This document shows, in pieces, positions 49,307-61,735 of a stretch of 64,000 nucleotides of DNA. The notes beneath the pieces were generated by a model. It made no database searches. It had not been told where the DNA came from and worked only from the letters and a program-made list of their open reading frames with translations. Made by a program: the position numbers and the translations under genes. The DNA comes from Stramonita haemastoma (taxonomy: Eukaryota; Mollusca; Gastropoda; Neogastropoda; Muricidae): NCBI GenBank assembly GCA_030674155.1, contig CM060322.1:60393934-60457933 (forward strand), written 5' to 3'. Positions within the stretch are counted from its first letter, which is position 1. Each line of letters starts with the position of its first letter.

Positions 49307-49890
49307 CTGATGAACATTTCTTATCTGTCCATGAACACTTCTTCCTTGCACTGATCAACACCTCTTCCTATGATTATTCTTCCTCTCTGATCAACACTTC
49401 TCCTAGCTCTGATCAACACTTCTTCCTAGCTCTGATCAACACTTCTTCCTAGCTCTGATCAACACTTCTTCCTAGCTCTGATCAACACTTCTTCCTAGCT
49501 CTGATCAACACTTCTTCCTAGCTCTGATCAACACTTCTTCCTAGCTCTGATCAACACTTCTTCCTAGCTCTGATCAACACTTCTTCCTAGCTCTATCAAC
49601 ACTCTCTAGCTCTATGAACACTTCTTCCTAGCTCTCTATAAACACCTCTTCCTAGCTCTGATGAACACTTCTTCCTAGCTCTGATCAACACTTCTTCCTA
49701 GCTCTGATCAACACTTCTTCCTAGCTCTCTATGAACACTCCTTCCTAGCTGTGATGAGCACTTCTTCCTAGCTCTGATCAACACTCCTTCCTAGCTGTGA
49801 TGAACACTTCTTCCTAGCTCTGATCAACACTTCTTCCTAGCTCTCTATGAACACTCCTTCCTAGCTGTGATGAGCACTTCTTCCTAGCTC
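49283..49890 (+). repeat. 23-bp array derived from the UROD stop-codon region, about 25 copies
   Basis: GATGAACACCTCTTCCTAAC, which includes the last codons and TAA, grades into units of GCTCTGATCAACACTTCTTC plus CTA. Variants have ATGAACAC, ATGAGCAC and CTCTATCAACA. It forms the start of the 3' UTR. Confidence 0.94.
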
Positions 49891-49954
49891 TCTATCACAT
49901 TGGTCATCATGCACAAACTTGTGATGGGCTGAGTGCTCCATCTGATGGTAGGAC

Positions 49955-49997
49955 TTGGGTCTTGGTGGTGGTGGTGGTGGTGATAGTGTGTGTGTGT

Positions 49998-50049
<52 letters not shown>

Positions 50050-50192
50050 GTCAAGTCAAGTCAAGTCAAGTCAAACTTTTATTTCCAGATGATGCATTGA
50101 ATAAGCCGTACAATTGCTTCTTTTTCATCAAGCCATCCATCTAAGAAAAAAAAATCATATATATGCAGATTTGAAAAAGGAAATATCTTAAG

Positions 50193-50249
<57 letters not shown>

Positions 50250-50288
50250 TGTGTGTGTGGTGTGGTGGTGTGTGTGTGTGTGTGTGTG

Positions 50289-50320
<32 letters not shown>
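49955..50320. repeat. (TGG)n, (TG)n, GTCAA repeats, (TG)n
   Basis: Short TGG run at 49960-49980, TG at 49987-50048, AAGTCAAGTCAAGTC at 50047-50075 (a retroposon tail read in reverse), and TG at 50198-50318. Confidence 0.93.
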
Positions 50321-50322
<2 letters not shown>

Positions 50323-52015
50323 AACGTCAGATGTAGGAAGGGCAGGTTGTTTCTGTATGTGCAATATTGTCCAGCAGCTTAGTAGACCTCAGATTTGGGT
50401 TTGGTGGAATTCCATTGTCTGTTGTAATTTCCGCTGTAGTTTTTTTTTTTTTTAAATTTCCGCCATCACAACAAAAGTTCAGATTCAGTCAAGCAGTTGT
50501 CAGAGTGATCAGAGAAAGCACATTGTCAGTCAGTCTTTCTGTCTGTGACTGTATTAGAGTCCCAGTGGAGCTATCTAATTTAGAGACTGTATTAACCAAC
50601 CACCACCAAACAAGTCTCTAGCATCATCTTTGAATGTTGAGGGCTTGATTTATATTCTGACCTCAAGGAGGAGGGTGGCAGAATGGTTCAGACGTTCGCC
50701 TGCCAGCAAATAAACCTAGAGGTTATGGGTTCGATTCCCAGCCTTGCCCTTTCTTCCCGGTTAGATGAAAAAAATCGATTGTGGAGTTAAAGGCTTGGAA
50801 AAGTGTGTGTTTTAGTTCTACAAACTTGCTGAATCAACTCTGTCTTTGTTAGGCCGCTCCACCACTCCTGTATTTGGGTCAAATGATCAACACAGAAACT
50901 GAAAATTAAATTGGCCCATAGAAATTGCATCAACTGCAGTGAAGTGTCTACTTAAGAGGACAATAATTGTTCACAGATATTAACAAAAAAAAACAACAAC
51001 AAAAATGTAACTAGCTGCCAAGGATGTTTTCAAGTGTTTTTATTCTCAAAATGGAAAACTCTTTTTGTGTCTTGTGTGAGAACTTCCAATCATCGCAATG
51101 TCTGCCGTCCAAAACAAAATGTCTCCAGTCAAAAGAGGAGGAATCTTCATTGCCAGCATCACTGAGATCAGGGGTCTGGGAGGGAGGGCCACAGGAGATG
51201 GTAGAACTCAGCAGACACAGACAGAAGGCAAACCCTGGTGGCTTTGCCTGCAGCTGCTACTGTCGACAGCAGCGATGGAGGCAGTTGAGTTGAGTCATCA
51301 TCAGGGGAAAATGATAAAATTTTTATATTTCATGTCAAAAAAAAGTAGTAATCATTGCTTTTGATCATATTGGAAAATGAAATGTTTCATTGCTGATATT
51401 ATTTTAGAAACAAAAAATTCAAGTGTTCATTGTTTGATTGTTTTGAATAATAATGTATTAGAACATTGTCGTATTGCTGCCTCCTCTCATTCACCGGATT
51501 CTTTTGCTACTTTATAAACATGTAAACATTGTTTAAGATGACTGTATTTAAATTCAAAATGTAGCATTATTTAGCATTTGAACTCATTTGTTGATAATTA
51601 TTTTAACACTTTAGGAAAAAAATTGATTTTTTGCTTTTCAAGTCTGTTTCAATTTGTTGCATTCAGATTCAAATTGTAAATTTCAAGAATTTGAATGTAA
51701 ACTGTTGTTTTAGATGCTTTGGTTTGGAATCTAAGAAATAATTTAAAAGCTTTATTTTTAAAGACTATTTTAGATGGTTATTTCAGACTTTTTACTTAAA
51801 AAAAACAACTAACATGTTTCACATTATTGCATTTGAATTTAAAGAATGATAAACATGCTTTTGTCTTTGAGTTGGGTTGCACATTATTGCTTTTGGATTT
51901 ATAGAACAATCAACATGGTTTTACATTTAAATGGTGTTTCAGCGTCATTGTATTTGGAGTAAGGAATATGGCCTATGCAAGGTTAGTTTTGCTACTCTTT
52001 TATGCTACTCTTCAT

Positions 52016-52052
<37 letters not shown>

Positions 52053-52785
52053 GAATTATGTTGACATTTTAAGTGTTTTCACTGATGTGTGTGTGTATGT
52101 GTGTAAAATTGTATGTATATGTGTGTGTGTGACATGTGTGCACATGCATAGAAGGCGTGGATGATGCCCATGCTTGGGTTTTCTGGCTTGGATATATTGC
52201 TGAATGAAATCAGACTTGAATTGCTATTTGTCTCTTTCTCATGATATATTATCTAGACCAAAAAGTGTACTTGGCACTTAACAATAAAATCGTATTATAA
52301 TGACATGTATGTGCTCCATTTGTTGGTGCTGGCATACAAACACAAACATTGCATTTTCTTGGCATTTATTTATAGTGATGCAGCGTTGGAAACATTGCAT
52401 TTTCTTACCATTTGATTTATTTATAGTGATGCGGTGTTGGGACTGGGTGAAGAATAAAGTATGCATTTATACAGATATCCAGTGGTGTTGTGTTTTGATG
52501 ATGTGTGGTGTCATATGTACTCAGTGTTGGGGGATATCATTTATATGTGTGCTGTGTTGGTGGATATCATTTATATGTGTGTAGTGTATTTTGTGCTGGT
52601 GGACAATAGTATCTGTATGGGTTTTGTGCACTGTGTGTTGGGGGATATTATTTATGTGTCCTCTGAAAATAAAAACACTGCCCAGATCACACAGCTTCTG
52701 TACTGCTCTGCTATACCTTGCTGTCTATTTTTATGATGTTAATGAGGGTAGATATCTGTCTGTGTTGTTGAAAGAAAGGCAAAGC

Positions 52786-52821
<36 letters not shown>

Positions 52822-53160
52822 GTGTGTGTGTGTGTGTGCTGTAGGCTACTGTCCCTTGATGAAATTTGTTGTAGTAGTCGTAGTAGTAGTAGGCCTCCAT
52901 CAGTCAGTGTCAACTATGGAATTCACGCCAGAAGAATGTAATTTGTTCAGCGACAGTGCCGGCTGTGGCTGGTCAGTCCAATGCAGGACTGGCAGTCTCT
53001 GTTGCATCTAATGCAGATTGGCTTGTTGAAGTGGCTTTTTGAAATTTGTACACTTCTGAAAAATCACTATTAGCCCAAAGTAGATGTTGTAACTGAAAGT
53101 AACAAAATAAAATAAAATTTAAAAAAAAAAAAAAAAAAAACTGAAAGTAACAAATTTTAT
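50321..53160. other. UROD downstream region: no coding seen
   Basis: AT-rich. A tRNA-like SINE-C head is at 50665-50770 (GGTGGCAGAATGGTTCAGAC, B box GGTTCGATTCC). A T30 run is at 52018-52049. AATAAA signals occur near 52283 and 52453. TG repeat at 52788-52838. Diverged GATATCATTTATATGTGTG repeats at 52530-52660. Confidence 0.7.
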
Positions 53161-53169
53161 TAAACTGAA

Positions 53170-53820
53170 TATTCAGAAGACGAAAATGTGTCTGAGTTTG
53201 CATTAAAGCTTAAAAGAGTCAGCAATTTTGGTACACACTTACCAAGATTTTTAAGGGATCAGTTTGTTATTGGTGTACAAAGTCAGACAACAAAGGAAAA
53301 ATCATTGGCACAGGAAATTACTTTTGGAGAATGCCAGAGAGTAGGTGTCACTGATGGAATGGTGGAGATGGAAGCAAAATACATCGAGCATGAATATTTT
53401 CTCGGAACCTCAATTAAAAAAGTGTGTATAAACAAAGCTACACCACCAGTCTGTACTACTAGTAAAACAACAAAGATTACAACAGTGCTGTAGATGTGGC
53501 TCCTCACAGCACATAGCACAAACCTGCAGGCATACCATTACCAATTCTGTCGGTCGTTACTGCCAAAAAATAGGTGAGGTCACTTGATAGTTTTTTGGAA
53601 GAAAAAGAGAGATGGCCAGCAAGAAGGTATGCTTGTTGTAGAAGCAAGAAGTTAACAGCCTACTTGAAGAAAATGGAGAGACAGGAAGACACACGTTGTA
53701 CCATGTACACTCCACTTCAACCAAAAATTCTAATTGCTAATTACAAAGTGACTGTAAGTGTGCAAGATGTTCCCATCACAATGGACATTGACATGTATAC
53801 AAGAATACGTTATAAGACTA
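53170..53820 (+). pseudogene. Ty3/Gypsy-type gag and protease relic
   Basis: Reading VSEFALKLKRVSNFGTHL, FLRDQFVIGVQSQ and ECQRVGVTDGMVEMEAKYI resembles the capsid C-terminus of LTR retrotransposons. A frameshift later, CCRCGSSQHIAQTC fits the C-X2-C-X4-H-X4-C zinc knuckle, and VTVSVQDVPITMDIDM resembles the protease start with its DTG lost. No LTRs or RT are seen. A SINE-A follows at 53820. Confidence 0.65.
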
Positions 53821-54103
53821 GAAAAGTCTGTCCCGAGCCTAAGGCTCATCAGGCTGGTGCTTATCCCGGTTTCTGTGGCGTTAAGCGACTGAGAGTCATA
53901 GACTCCCCCTGGATAGGACGCCAGTCTATCGCAGGGTTAACCCCCAACACAAGGTTGGTACCCCTTTTACACCTGGGTGGGGTGAGGAAATAACCGTAAA
54001 GTGCCTTTTCCAAGGGCACAACGCCATAGCCGAAAGCTGGGATCGATCCCGCAACCTTTACATTACAGGTCCAACGCCCTAACCACTAGACTACAGCGGC
54101 GGC
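53820..54103 (-). repeat. tRNA-headed SINE, family A, copy 4
   Basis: Reverse copy from AAAGTCTGTCCCGAGCC to GACTACAGCGGCGGC. TTATAAGACTA flanks it (53810-53820 and 54105-54115), a clear target duplication. Confidence 0.93.
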
Positions 54104-54826
54104 TTTATAAGACTACGTTTGGCCTAAAATCTTCATCCTTAAACAATAATCCGCCGTTATAGGATCTAGATCTAGATAGATATTTTATAGGGTTTTGAGA
54201 TTGTAGTCATCACAATTGTCTCCCTTGTGTTTGTCTCCCTTCTGCTCTGGTGTAGGCTATTCACAATCGTCTTTTTTCTTTGGGTTTTATAAAGTATGTT
54301 AGAGATCCCATGGCTCATAATTTATGTGAGTGTGTGGTGGGTTACAAGAATAAAAACATACCAGCATGGAACCTATACAATGAAATAGCTGCTCTGAAAT
54401 TGGAACGTGTTGGCAGATCTAAACATGAACCTTTTCAGTGTCTGCTACACCGTTAGTTAGCTAGGAAGAAGCTTGTAGCCTTTCTTCGTACTCAGCCCAG
54501 TCTGTTTGCCTTCTATAGAGCCTAGATTCGCCATCCTCGTCGCCATTTGTTCTGTATGTAAGTTTGTTATTTGATCTTTCAATCAGATAAAAGATAAATC
54601 AGATAAAAGTCTGATGACTGTAGACTCATTCTATTCTCCGATATTTTAGTTTCCATCGTAACGAAACCAGCCAATCCAAAATAAGATAAATGCTGTAGGG
54701 GAGTTAACTCGTATTGACTTCAATATTTATATCTGGCCTGCTCTTTTCTTGTTTTGTTTTTTACTTTCAAAGACATACTTTGCAGATTGAAGAGGTTGTT
54801 TTCGTTTAAGCACTCTGAAAATCAAA

Positions 54827-54884
54827 ATGCCGGGAAAATGTTCTTTCCAAGATACCTGGTTGATTGCTAAGGAGTACGGTGAGT
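54827..54884 (+). CDS. candidate first exon, MPGKCSFQDTWLIAKEY
   Basis: An ATG at 54827 is followed by 17 sensible codons and then TACG|GTGAGT, a strong donor. KCSFQDTWL resembles the start of transposase-derived BED/TTF-type zinc-finger proteins, by memory only. No second exon was found within the next kilobases. Confidence 0.25.
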
Positions 54885-55249
54885 CTAGTAGAAAGCATAG
54901 TTTAGATCTAACTGTAAAGCTAGGCCTACTGCACTCAGCCTTTTTGTGGAATGTCATCAAAGCTTCAATCAATGAGCAAGTGTTCTTTGACAGCATGCCA
55001 AGACAGAGATACATGTTGAAAATGATAGACAGTTCAAGACATACACCGAATGTTACATGACTTTTTAAAATTTGTTGGTTTTTTTTACTTCTCCCTTTTT
55101 TATGAAAAGTAGATCTAGATCAAGTTACTAGTTTTCCAAGCACCTTTCCAGTGCCTGTACCAGCATTAGCACTGGCAGTGCCAGCAGTTATGGAAGGTCT
55201 TTAAAAGCCCTTAAGTGTTAGGGTCTCCATTTCTTTTCTTTTAAAAAAA

Positions 55250-55650
55250 AAAAAAAAAAAAAAGCTTGATAATCAAGACACCGGCTTATAGTCTTATCCC
55301 AAGGACTTTTTTTTTTTTTTTTTTTTTTTTGGGGGGGGGGGGGGGGGGGTTGGAGCGGGTGCAGATGTTAACTCCAGAGGAAGAATCCTCTTGGGCGAGA
55401 TTCGAACCCGGGTCAGCAGATCATGAAGTAAGTTTGAATCTCCACCAAGTCTGGTGAATTCAGGGTGGGGATTTTTACGATCTACCATGTCAATTTCAAG
55501 TGCAGACCTGCCAGTGCCTGCAGAAGTTCAAATATGTACGCTAAAGATCCCATCACTCATGTCATTGTTCGGTGGGTTACGGAAACACGAAGATATCCAG
55601 CATACATCCTGAAGTCTACAGAATCTTTACAATGTTGAAGGCGGTAGAAA
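55250..55650 (-). repeat. SINE family C pieces with poly-A/T and poly-G runs
   Basis: A19 at 55245-55263, T23 then G18 at 55306-55349, then CTCCAGAGGAAGAATCC, ATTCGAACCCGGGTCAGCAG and CGGTGGGTTACGGAAACACG. Confidence 0.7.
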
Positions 55651-55799
55651 AGTCAAGCCAAGTCAAGTCAAAAACACTTTAATCATTTGTGAAGGGCAGT
55701 TACTGACAGGCATATTGATACGAATCATAATCTCGGAAGACACAATACAGTACATTTCATATTGGTGCAAACATTCTAAGATAACTTCAAATAAAAATA

Positions 55800-55828
55800 T
55801 CACACACACATGCACGCGCGCGCGTGGA

Positions 55829-55876
<48 letters not shown>

Positions 55877-55901
55877 CGCGCGCGCGCACACACACACACA
55901 C

Positions 55902-55945
<44 letters not shown>

Positions 55946-56034
55946 AACACACACAACAAATGTGGGATACAATGTTACCAAGACCATTTTAACAAGAAAG
56001 ACGTGTAAACTTATCACTTATGCAAGTGCGCGCG

Positions 56035-56078
<44 letters not shown>

Positions 56079-56135
56079 ACACACAACGCGTGCGCGCGCG
56101 CGCACGCACGCACGCACGCATGCACACACACAATG
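55800..56135. repeat. (CA)n with (CG)n segments
   Basis: Alternating CA and CGCGCG tracts at 55800-55955 and 56025-56135, and again at 56274-56318. All are alternating purine-pyrimidine and thus Z-DNA-prone. Confidence 0.95.
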
Positions 56136-56282
56136 AATACAACGTTATTTGGCTAGAAGACATAAACTTTATAGAAACAATTAAAAAAATCAATAAAGCC
56201 AAAAATAAGAGATAGGCCTACTTATTTCATGAGCATATACATGTGCATGTGTGCACATACAACATACAATTACACGCGCGCG

Positions 56283-56318
<36 letters not shown>

Positions 56319-56353
<35 letters not shown>

Positions 56354-56361
56354 AGCTCTCT

Positions 56362-56439
<78 letters not shown>

Positions 56440-56440
56440 A
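56319..56440. repeat. (CT)n microsatellite, then SINE-C
   Basis: CT tract to 56436, then a family C body at 56440-56560 (AAACTGAGGTCCCGTGTGCG, AGGCCATTGTGTGCCGGTGG). Confidence 0.93.
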
Positions 56441-56759
56441 CTGAGGTCCCGTGTGCGAACGCACGCAGAACATCTTGCACACACGTTAAAACCCCTTCTG
56501 CTGTTTGGAAGAGTAGGCCATTGTGTGCCGGTGGGAATGGGTGACAAAATCGACAGTGTTTGGGAATGGAAGGAAGAAGTGATAGCAATGTTAGATATAT
56601 GCTCCAGCCTTGGCCTAAAGAGTCTGAAAATAAAGAGAAAACAAAATACAACAACAATTAAAAAAAAGAAAAAAAAAGAGAGATAACAAAGAAACCGTCA
56701 AATACTGAAATAGCCTAGCCAAGATCAACACACTATGCATGTAGGACAGGCAAGTACTG

Positions 56760-57310
56760 AAGTAGGTAGGCTAGCCTATGTCACCCCTCAGCGAGGCTTT
56801 CCTCTGATAAGCCTAGGCTAGACTAGGCCTAGTCTAGCCAGCAAAGGCCTAGGCTAGCCTATAGGCTAGCCTAGCCTACAAGGTTTTGTTTGGACTAGGC
56901 TAGGCTAGCCTAGGCCTATGATTTGCGCTGGGAAAATAAAAATGGCTGCGCAGGAAGCAGGCGACATGCGACCTCACTTCACGAAAATACTTGATGGCCT
57001 TGCGGGTGCCGAGGGTCCTGTGTTCGATGCCAAGGGCAACTTTTACATGGTTGCTCCTGAAGTCGAGCAAGACAACAAGTTTGCAGGTCAAATTTTGGAA
57101 GTAGATCTGGACAAACAAAAGGTAGGCTGTGCCAAGAATGCCACATAGGCCTAGACTAGCCTAGGCCTAGTCGAAGTGTTGGAAAGCCGCCCCCTTTTAG
57201 GCTAGACCTATGCCTACGATCAACTAGGCTAGCCTAGGTCTACGCAGTCGTGCGACAGATGACAGAGAAAGCTGTAGGCCTAGGCCTAGGCCTAGCGTTA
57301 ACGGGCATGA
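56760..57310. repeat. AGGCCTAGGCTAGCC palindrome cluster around the DFPase-like exon 1
   Basis: Dozens of overlapping CTAGGC, AGGCCTAG and GCTAGCC words fill the flanks of the first exon (56808-56925 and 57145-57300) but not the exon itself. The pieces are mutually self-complementary. The upstream portion would form the promoter or 5' UTR. Confidence 0.85.
56942..57121 (+). CDS. DFPase-like exon 1
   Basis: ATG (context AAAATAAAAATGG) starts 60 codons, phase 0 at AAG|GTAGGC. It encodes MAAQEAGDMRPHFTKILDGL, AGAEGPVFDAKGNFYMVAPE and VEQDNKFAGQILEVDLDKQK. Glu24 of AEGPVF is the expected calcium ligand. There is no signal peptide, so it is cytosolic. Confidence 0.9.
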
Positions 57311-59173
57311 TGTAGTTTAATGAGTAGGACCAGATTAGCTTCTTCCTTGTACTGTACAACGCACTTCTCCTTCTGTTTGTTTAGCTTGTGTGAAATGTTT
57401 TGTAGGCCTGGTTCTAGCCAAGGCCCAGCCTACCTCGCATTCAGCCAGGTGTTTGAATAGGCCCCTAGGCCTCAGGTTATGCAAGGGGGAATAATGTTAC
57501 TTAGGCTGAGCTCGAGTTATCGATAGTAGGGGGCCTAACCACCTCCTCCTCCCTTTTCTCAAAGTAAACAAAGAAAATGCCTAGAACTAGAGTTTATTAT
57601 TATCTGTTGCAAAAAGTTAGATATCAATATCATATTTCTTACCCCCACCATCTTTTCCATTTGAGTCTTACTATACTGTAAATCTTGCAATGTTTGTGAA
57701 AAGTAGGCAAACCATTATAAAGACATGAAAGAGCTGTGTGTTTGCTTTGTTTTATTTAAATGAATACATGTATTAGTATTACACATGGTATTTAGGTAAG
57801 TTTGTTTTATGACAAAGCCCAATGTTTTTGTTTTGTTTTTGGGATATTAAGGGAAACAAATACACTTGCATGCAGAAAAAGAAAAAAATGGTAGGCGCTG
57901 CACATGTGGCGACGCGCTCTTCCGGGGAGAGCACCCGAATTTCACGCAGAGAAATCTGCGTGACATAAAGTGGTACAAAATACAAAAATACAAAAAATAT
58001 TACACATGGTATTTGATCATAATATTATTTTGTCATGGCAGAATTTATGTTAAAAAAAAAGATATTTCAGATGGTTTTTACAATTTTAGGTAGGTAAAGG
58101 GCAAAGGTAAACATGTCCCATAACCTGTGTGGTCATATAGGAGCGAGGTATCAGAGACTCGGCTTCTCTATGGGCCAGCATGTTGAGGGCAGCACCCATC
58201 TCCTCTCCCTCACTGCTTTACCTTCCCTGACCCTAACGAGGACAGGAACCCATTTACAGCTGGGTGAACTGGGGGGGACTGTACTGAAGCCAAGGCACTC
58301 AAACGGTCACTTATCCAACTGGTAACCACACTCAACACTGCATAACTTGACTTGAGGAAAGAGAGTGCCCTGACCACTGAGCTTTCCTGCCCCCCAAGAA
58401 ATACCTACAGGTATTTAAAAAAAAAGATATTCCAGATGGTTTTTAGGTAAGTAATATTAGGTATTACAGAATCCAGCAAACCATTGGTCCTACAAAATCT
58501 TCTATCAGTCATAAAGAAGTATAAACTTAAATGGTATGGGCATGTCACAAAATCAAAAGGACTAGCAAAAACAATGCTGCAAGGCACTGTCCAAGGAGGA
58601 AGAAAAAAGAGCAGACCAAAGAAGAGATGGGAGGACAACATCAGCAAATGGACAGGCCTAGAACTAAACAAAACCCTGAGAAAGACAAACAGAGAGAGGA
58701 ATGGAGGGAACTGGTTGTCGAGTCTTCAGGGTGCCCCCATGGTTCCAGACTACGGGATAGATAGATAGATAGAAAGAAAGAATATTATTTGATCATGGTC
58801 TTTTTTTTTCAGGCGCGTCGTGTTGTGTCCAGCCCAGTGTGGGGGGTGAGGGGGGGTCCCTGCTGGGTGCCAGTGTGACCTGCAGGGCAACATCCTGGTG
58901 GCGGACATGAGGCTGGGCATCCTGAAGGTGGCGCCCTCAGGAGACTTTCAACAGGTGTGTGTAGGTGTGGGTGTGTAGGTGTGTAGGTGTATGTGTGTGT
59001 GTGGTGGTGGGTGTATGGTGGGGTGGGTGGGTGTAGGTGTGGGGTGTGTGTGTGTTGTGTGTGGGGGGGGGGGGGTGTGGTGTGTGTGTGTGGTGTGTGT
59101 GTGTGTGTGTGTGTGTGTAGGTGTTGTGTGTGTGTGTGTGTGTGTGTAGTGTGTGTGTGTGTGTGTGTGTGTA

Positions 59174-59217
<44 letters not shown>

Positions 59218-60964
59218 GAGGGTGTGTGGTTGTGGTGTGGTATGTGTGTGTTTTGTGTATTTATTTTATCATTTTTGATATTTTATTCTTTTATATGAGG
59301 GCAATGGAATGAAAACATGTACAGTTCAGCATTAACAGAAATTTCACTGTGTACAGTTAGCAATAACAGAATACCATGTTTTCCCTGTGTACAGTCAGCA
59401 ATAACAATACCATGTTTCCCTGTGTACAGTTAGCAATAACAGAATACCATGTTTTCCTGTGTACAGTTAGCAATAACAATAATGTCACTGTGTACAGTTA
59501 CAATACCATGTTTTCACTGTGTACATCAGCAATAACAGACATTTGCAATGTGTACAGTTGATGTTCGCAATAACAGAAATTTCACTGTGTATAGTTAGCA
59601 ATAACAATACATGTCACTGTGTGCAGTCAGCCAATACCATGTTTTTCCTGTGTACAGTCAGCATTAACAATACCATGTTTTCCCTGTGTACAGTTAGCAG
59701 TGGAGGACAGCGAGGGCCGCACTATGCAGGGCTGCAACGACTGCTGTCTGGATTACCATGGCAACCTGTGGGTCACGGCCCCTGCTGGCGATATCGCTCC
59801 CCATGACTATCGCCGCTCCATGGAGGTGTGTCCAGGTGGTGATAATATGATGATGATGAGTATAATAATAATAATAATATAATAAAACAATGTAATAATA
59901 ATAAAATATAAAAATATATAATTAAATATATATATATGTATAGAGAACTGTTGATGTTTTTACTGATTTGACCTACTAATCAGTTCTAATGACATACTGT
60001 AACAGGAAGCCTTTGGCTCGTGTATTGCCTGACCAGCGAGGGAAAGGTGGAGCGTGTTGACACAGGGCTGCGTTTCCCTAACGGCATCGCTGTGCGACAT
60101 GACGCCAGCGGTCAGCCCCGACAGCTGATCGTGGCGGAGACACCCACCAAGCTGCTGTGGAGCTATGACATCCTGGGCCCTGGCCGTGTGGCTCCCAGGA
60201 CACAGTGGGCAGTCTGCCAGGTGACTGACTGACTGACTGACTAGTCACTGTGGTTGTATAGTTTGTTGTTGTTGTTGTTCCCCAGCTTAACACTCTGGGG
60301 GTCACCCAGAATGTGCACTCTGACTCACTATCCCACCTGGGAATCACTGTGAGATTGAAATTGCACACTGAATGAGAAGTTTGCGTGTATGACTGTTTTC
60401 AAGTACCTCGCCATATAGGCAGCCATACTCTGACTTTAGAGGAGTGTTGTATAGTAAGAATGTAGTGCAGTATGCTGAAATTGTTCTGTATTGTACTGAC
60501 TTTTTTGTTATGTGTTATACTGACTTTTTGTTGTGTATTATACTGACTTTTTGTTATATACTGTTATGCTCACATTTTATGTATTGCACTGACTTATTAT
60601 GTATTATACTGACTTTTTGTTGCATATTCTACTGGCTTATTGTGTACTATACCGACTTGTTATGTATTATACTGACTTTTTATTGTGTACTACTATGCTC
60701 ACTTATTTATTGTTTTTTTTATTATATCTAATCATACTGTTGTGCAGTAATACATAACTTTTTGTTATAATATATACTTATGCTGATTTACTATTATGTA
60801 AAACTGAGTTATTGTTATGCATATATGACTTACGTTTGACTATTTGCTTCATCATTGTGCACTGCTATTGTGCTTAGTGTTAGAAAATTGTGCTTACCAT
60901 GTCCATGGAGCCAGATAATAGCAGGCAGGCAGGCAGGCAAGCAGCAGCAGGCACAGCACACAGC

Positions 60965-61005
<41 letters not shown>

Positions 61006-61034
61006 CACACACACACACACCAATCACACACACA

Positions 61035-61065
<31 letters not shown>

Positions 61066-61524
61066 GCCTACACTTTAATGGTGCACCCATATGTTTTTAT
61101 GTTATCCACCAGTGGTGAGGATTACATAAGGTATTGTTGCTTTAGTTGTTTTTTCTTTCTTCCTTCAAATTATACAATCGTGTGGATTGTTTTTAGATGT
61201 TTGTGATGATTGTTTGGTTTTTGGTGTGTTTTATGTGTTTTTTGATTTGTTTGTTTGTTTTTGTTTTTCTTTGTTGATTGTATGTTTGTTAGCGTATATG
61301 TTATTTCCTCTCAGTGATGATGGGTATTATCATAAGGTATCGTTGTGTTTGTTATTTTTTCCTTATCTTCTTTTAAAAATATAAAGTATGAATTGAAGTA
61401 TAGAGATATTGTAATCTGACATAAATTGCTTATAGATTTTTTATTATTTTACTTATTTATTTTTAAATTTTGTTGTTGTTGTTGTTGTATTTATTCATTT
61501 TTTAAAAAAAATTATTTTTTTGAA

Positions 61525-61607
<83 letters not shown>

Positions 61608-61660
61608 CATTATTATTAAGTCTTATTGTTTTTTGGTTACATTGTAATTGATATAAGCTG

Positions 61661-61735
<75 letters not shown>

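Noticed and set aside
51024..51293. 89-codon open frame with Cys-rich end
   Set aside because: No recognisable motif, an overlapping open frame of equal length, and it lies in AT-rich UROD downstream sequence without splice signals worth trusting.
57145..57310. CpG-island-like promoter
   Set aside because: The sequence is rich in CTAGGC words but poor in CG. It is a simple-sequence cluster rather than a CpG island.
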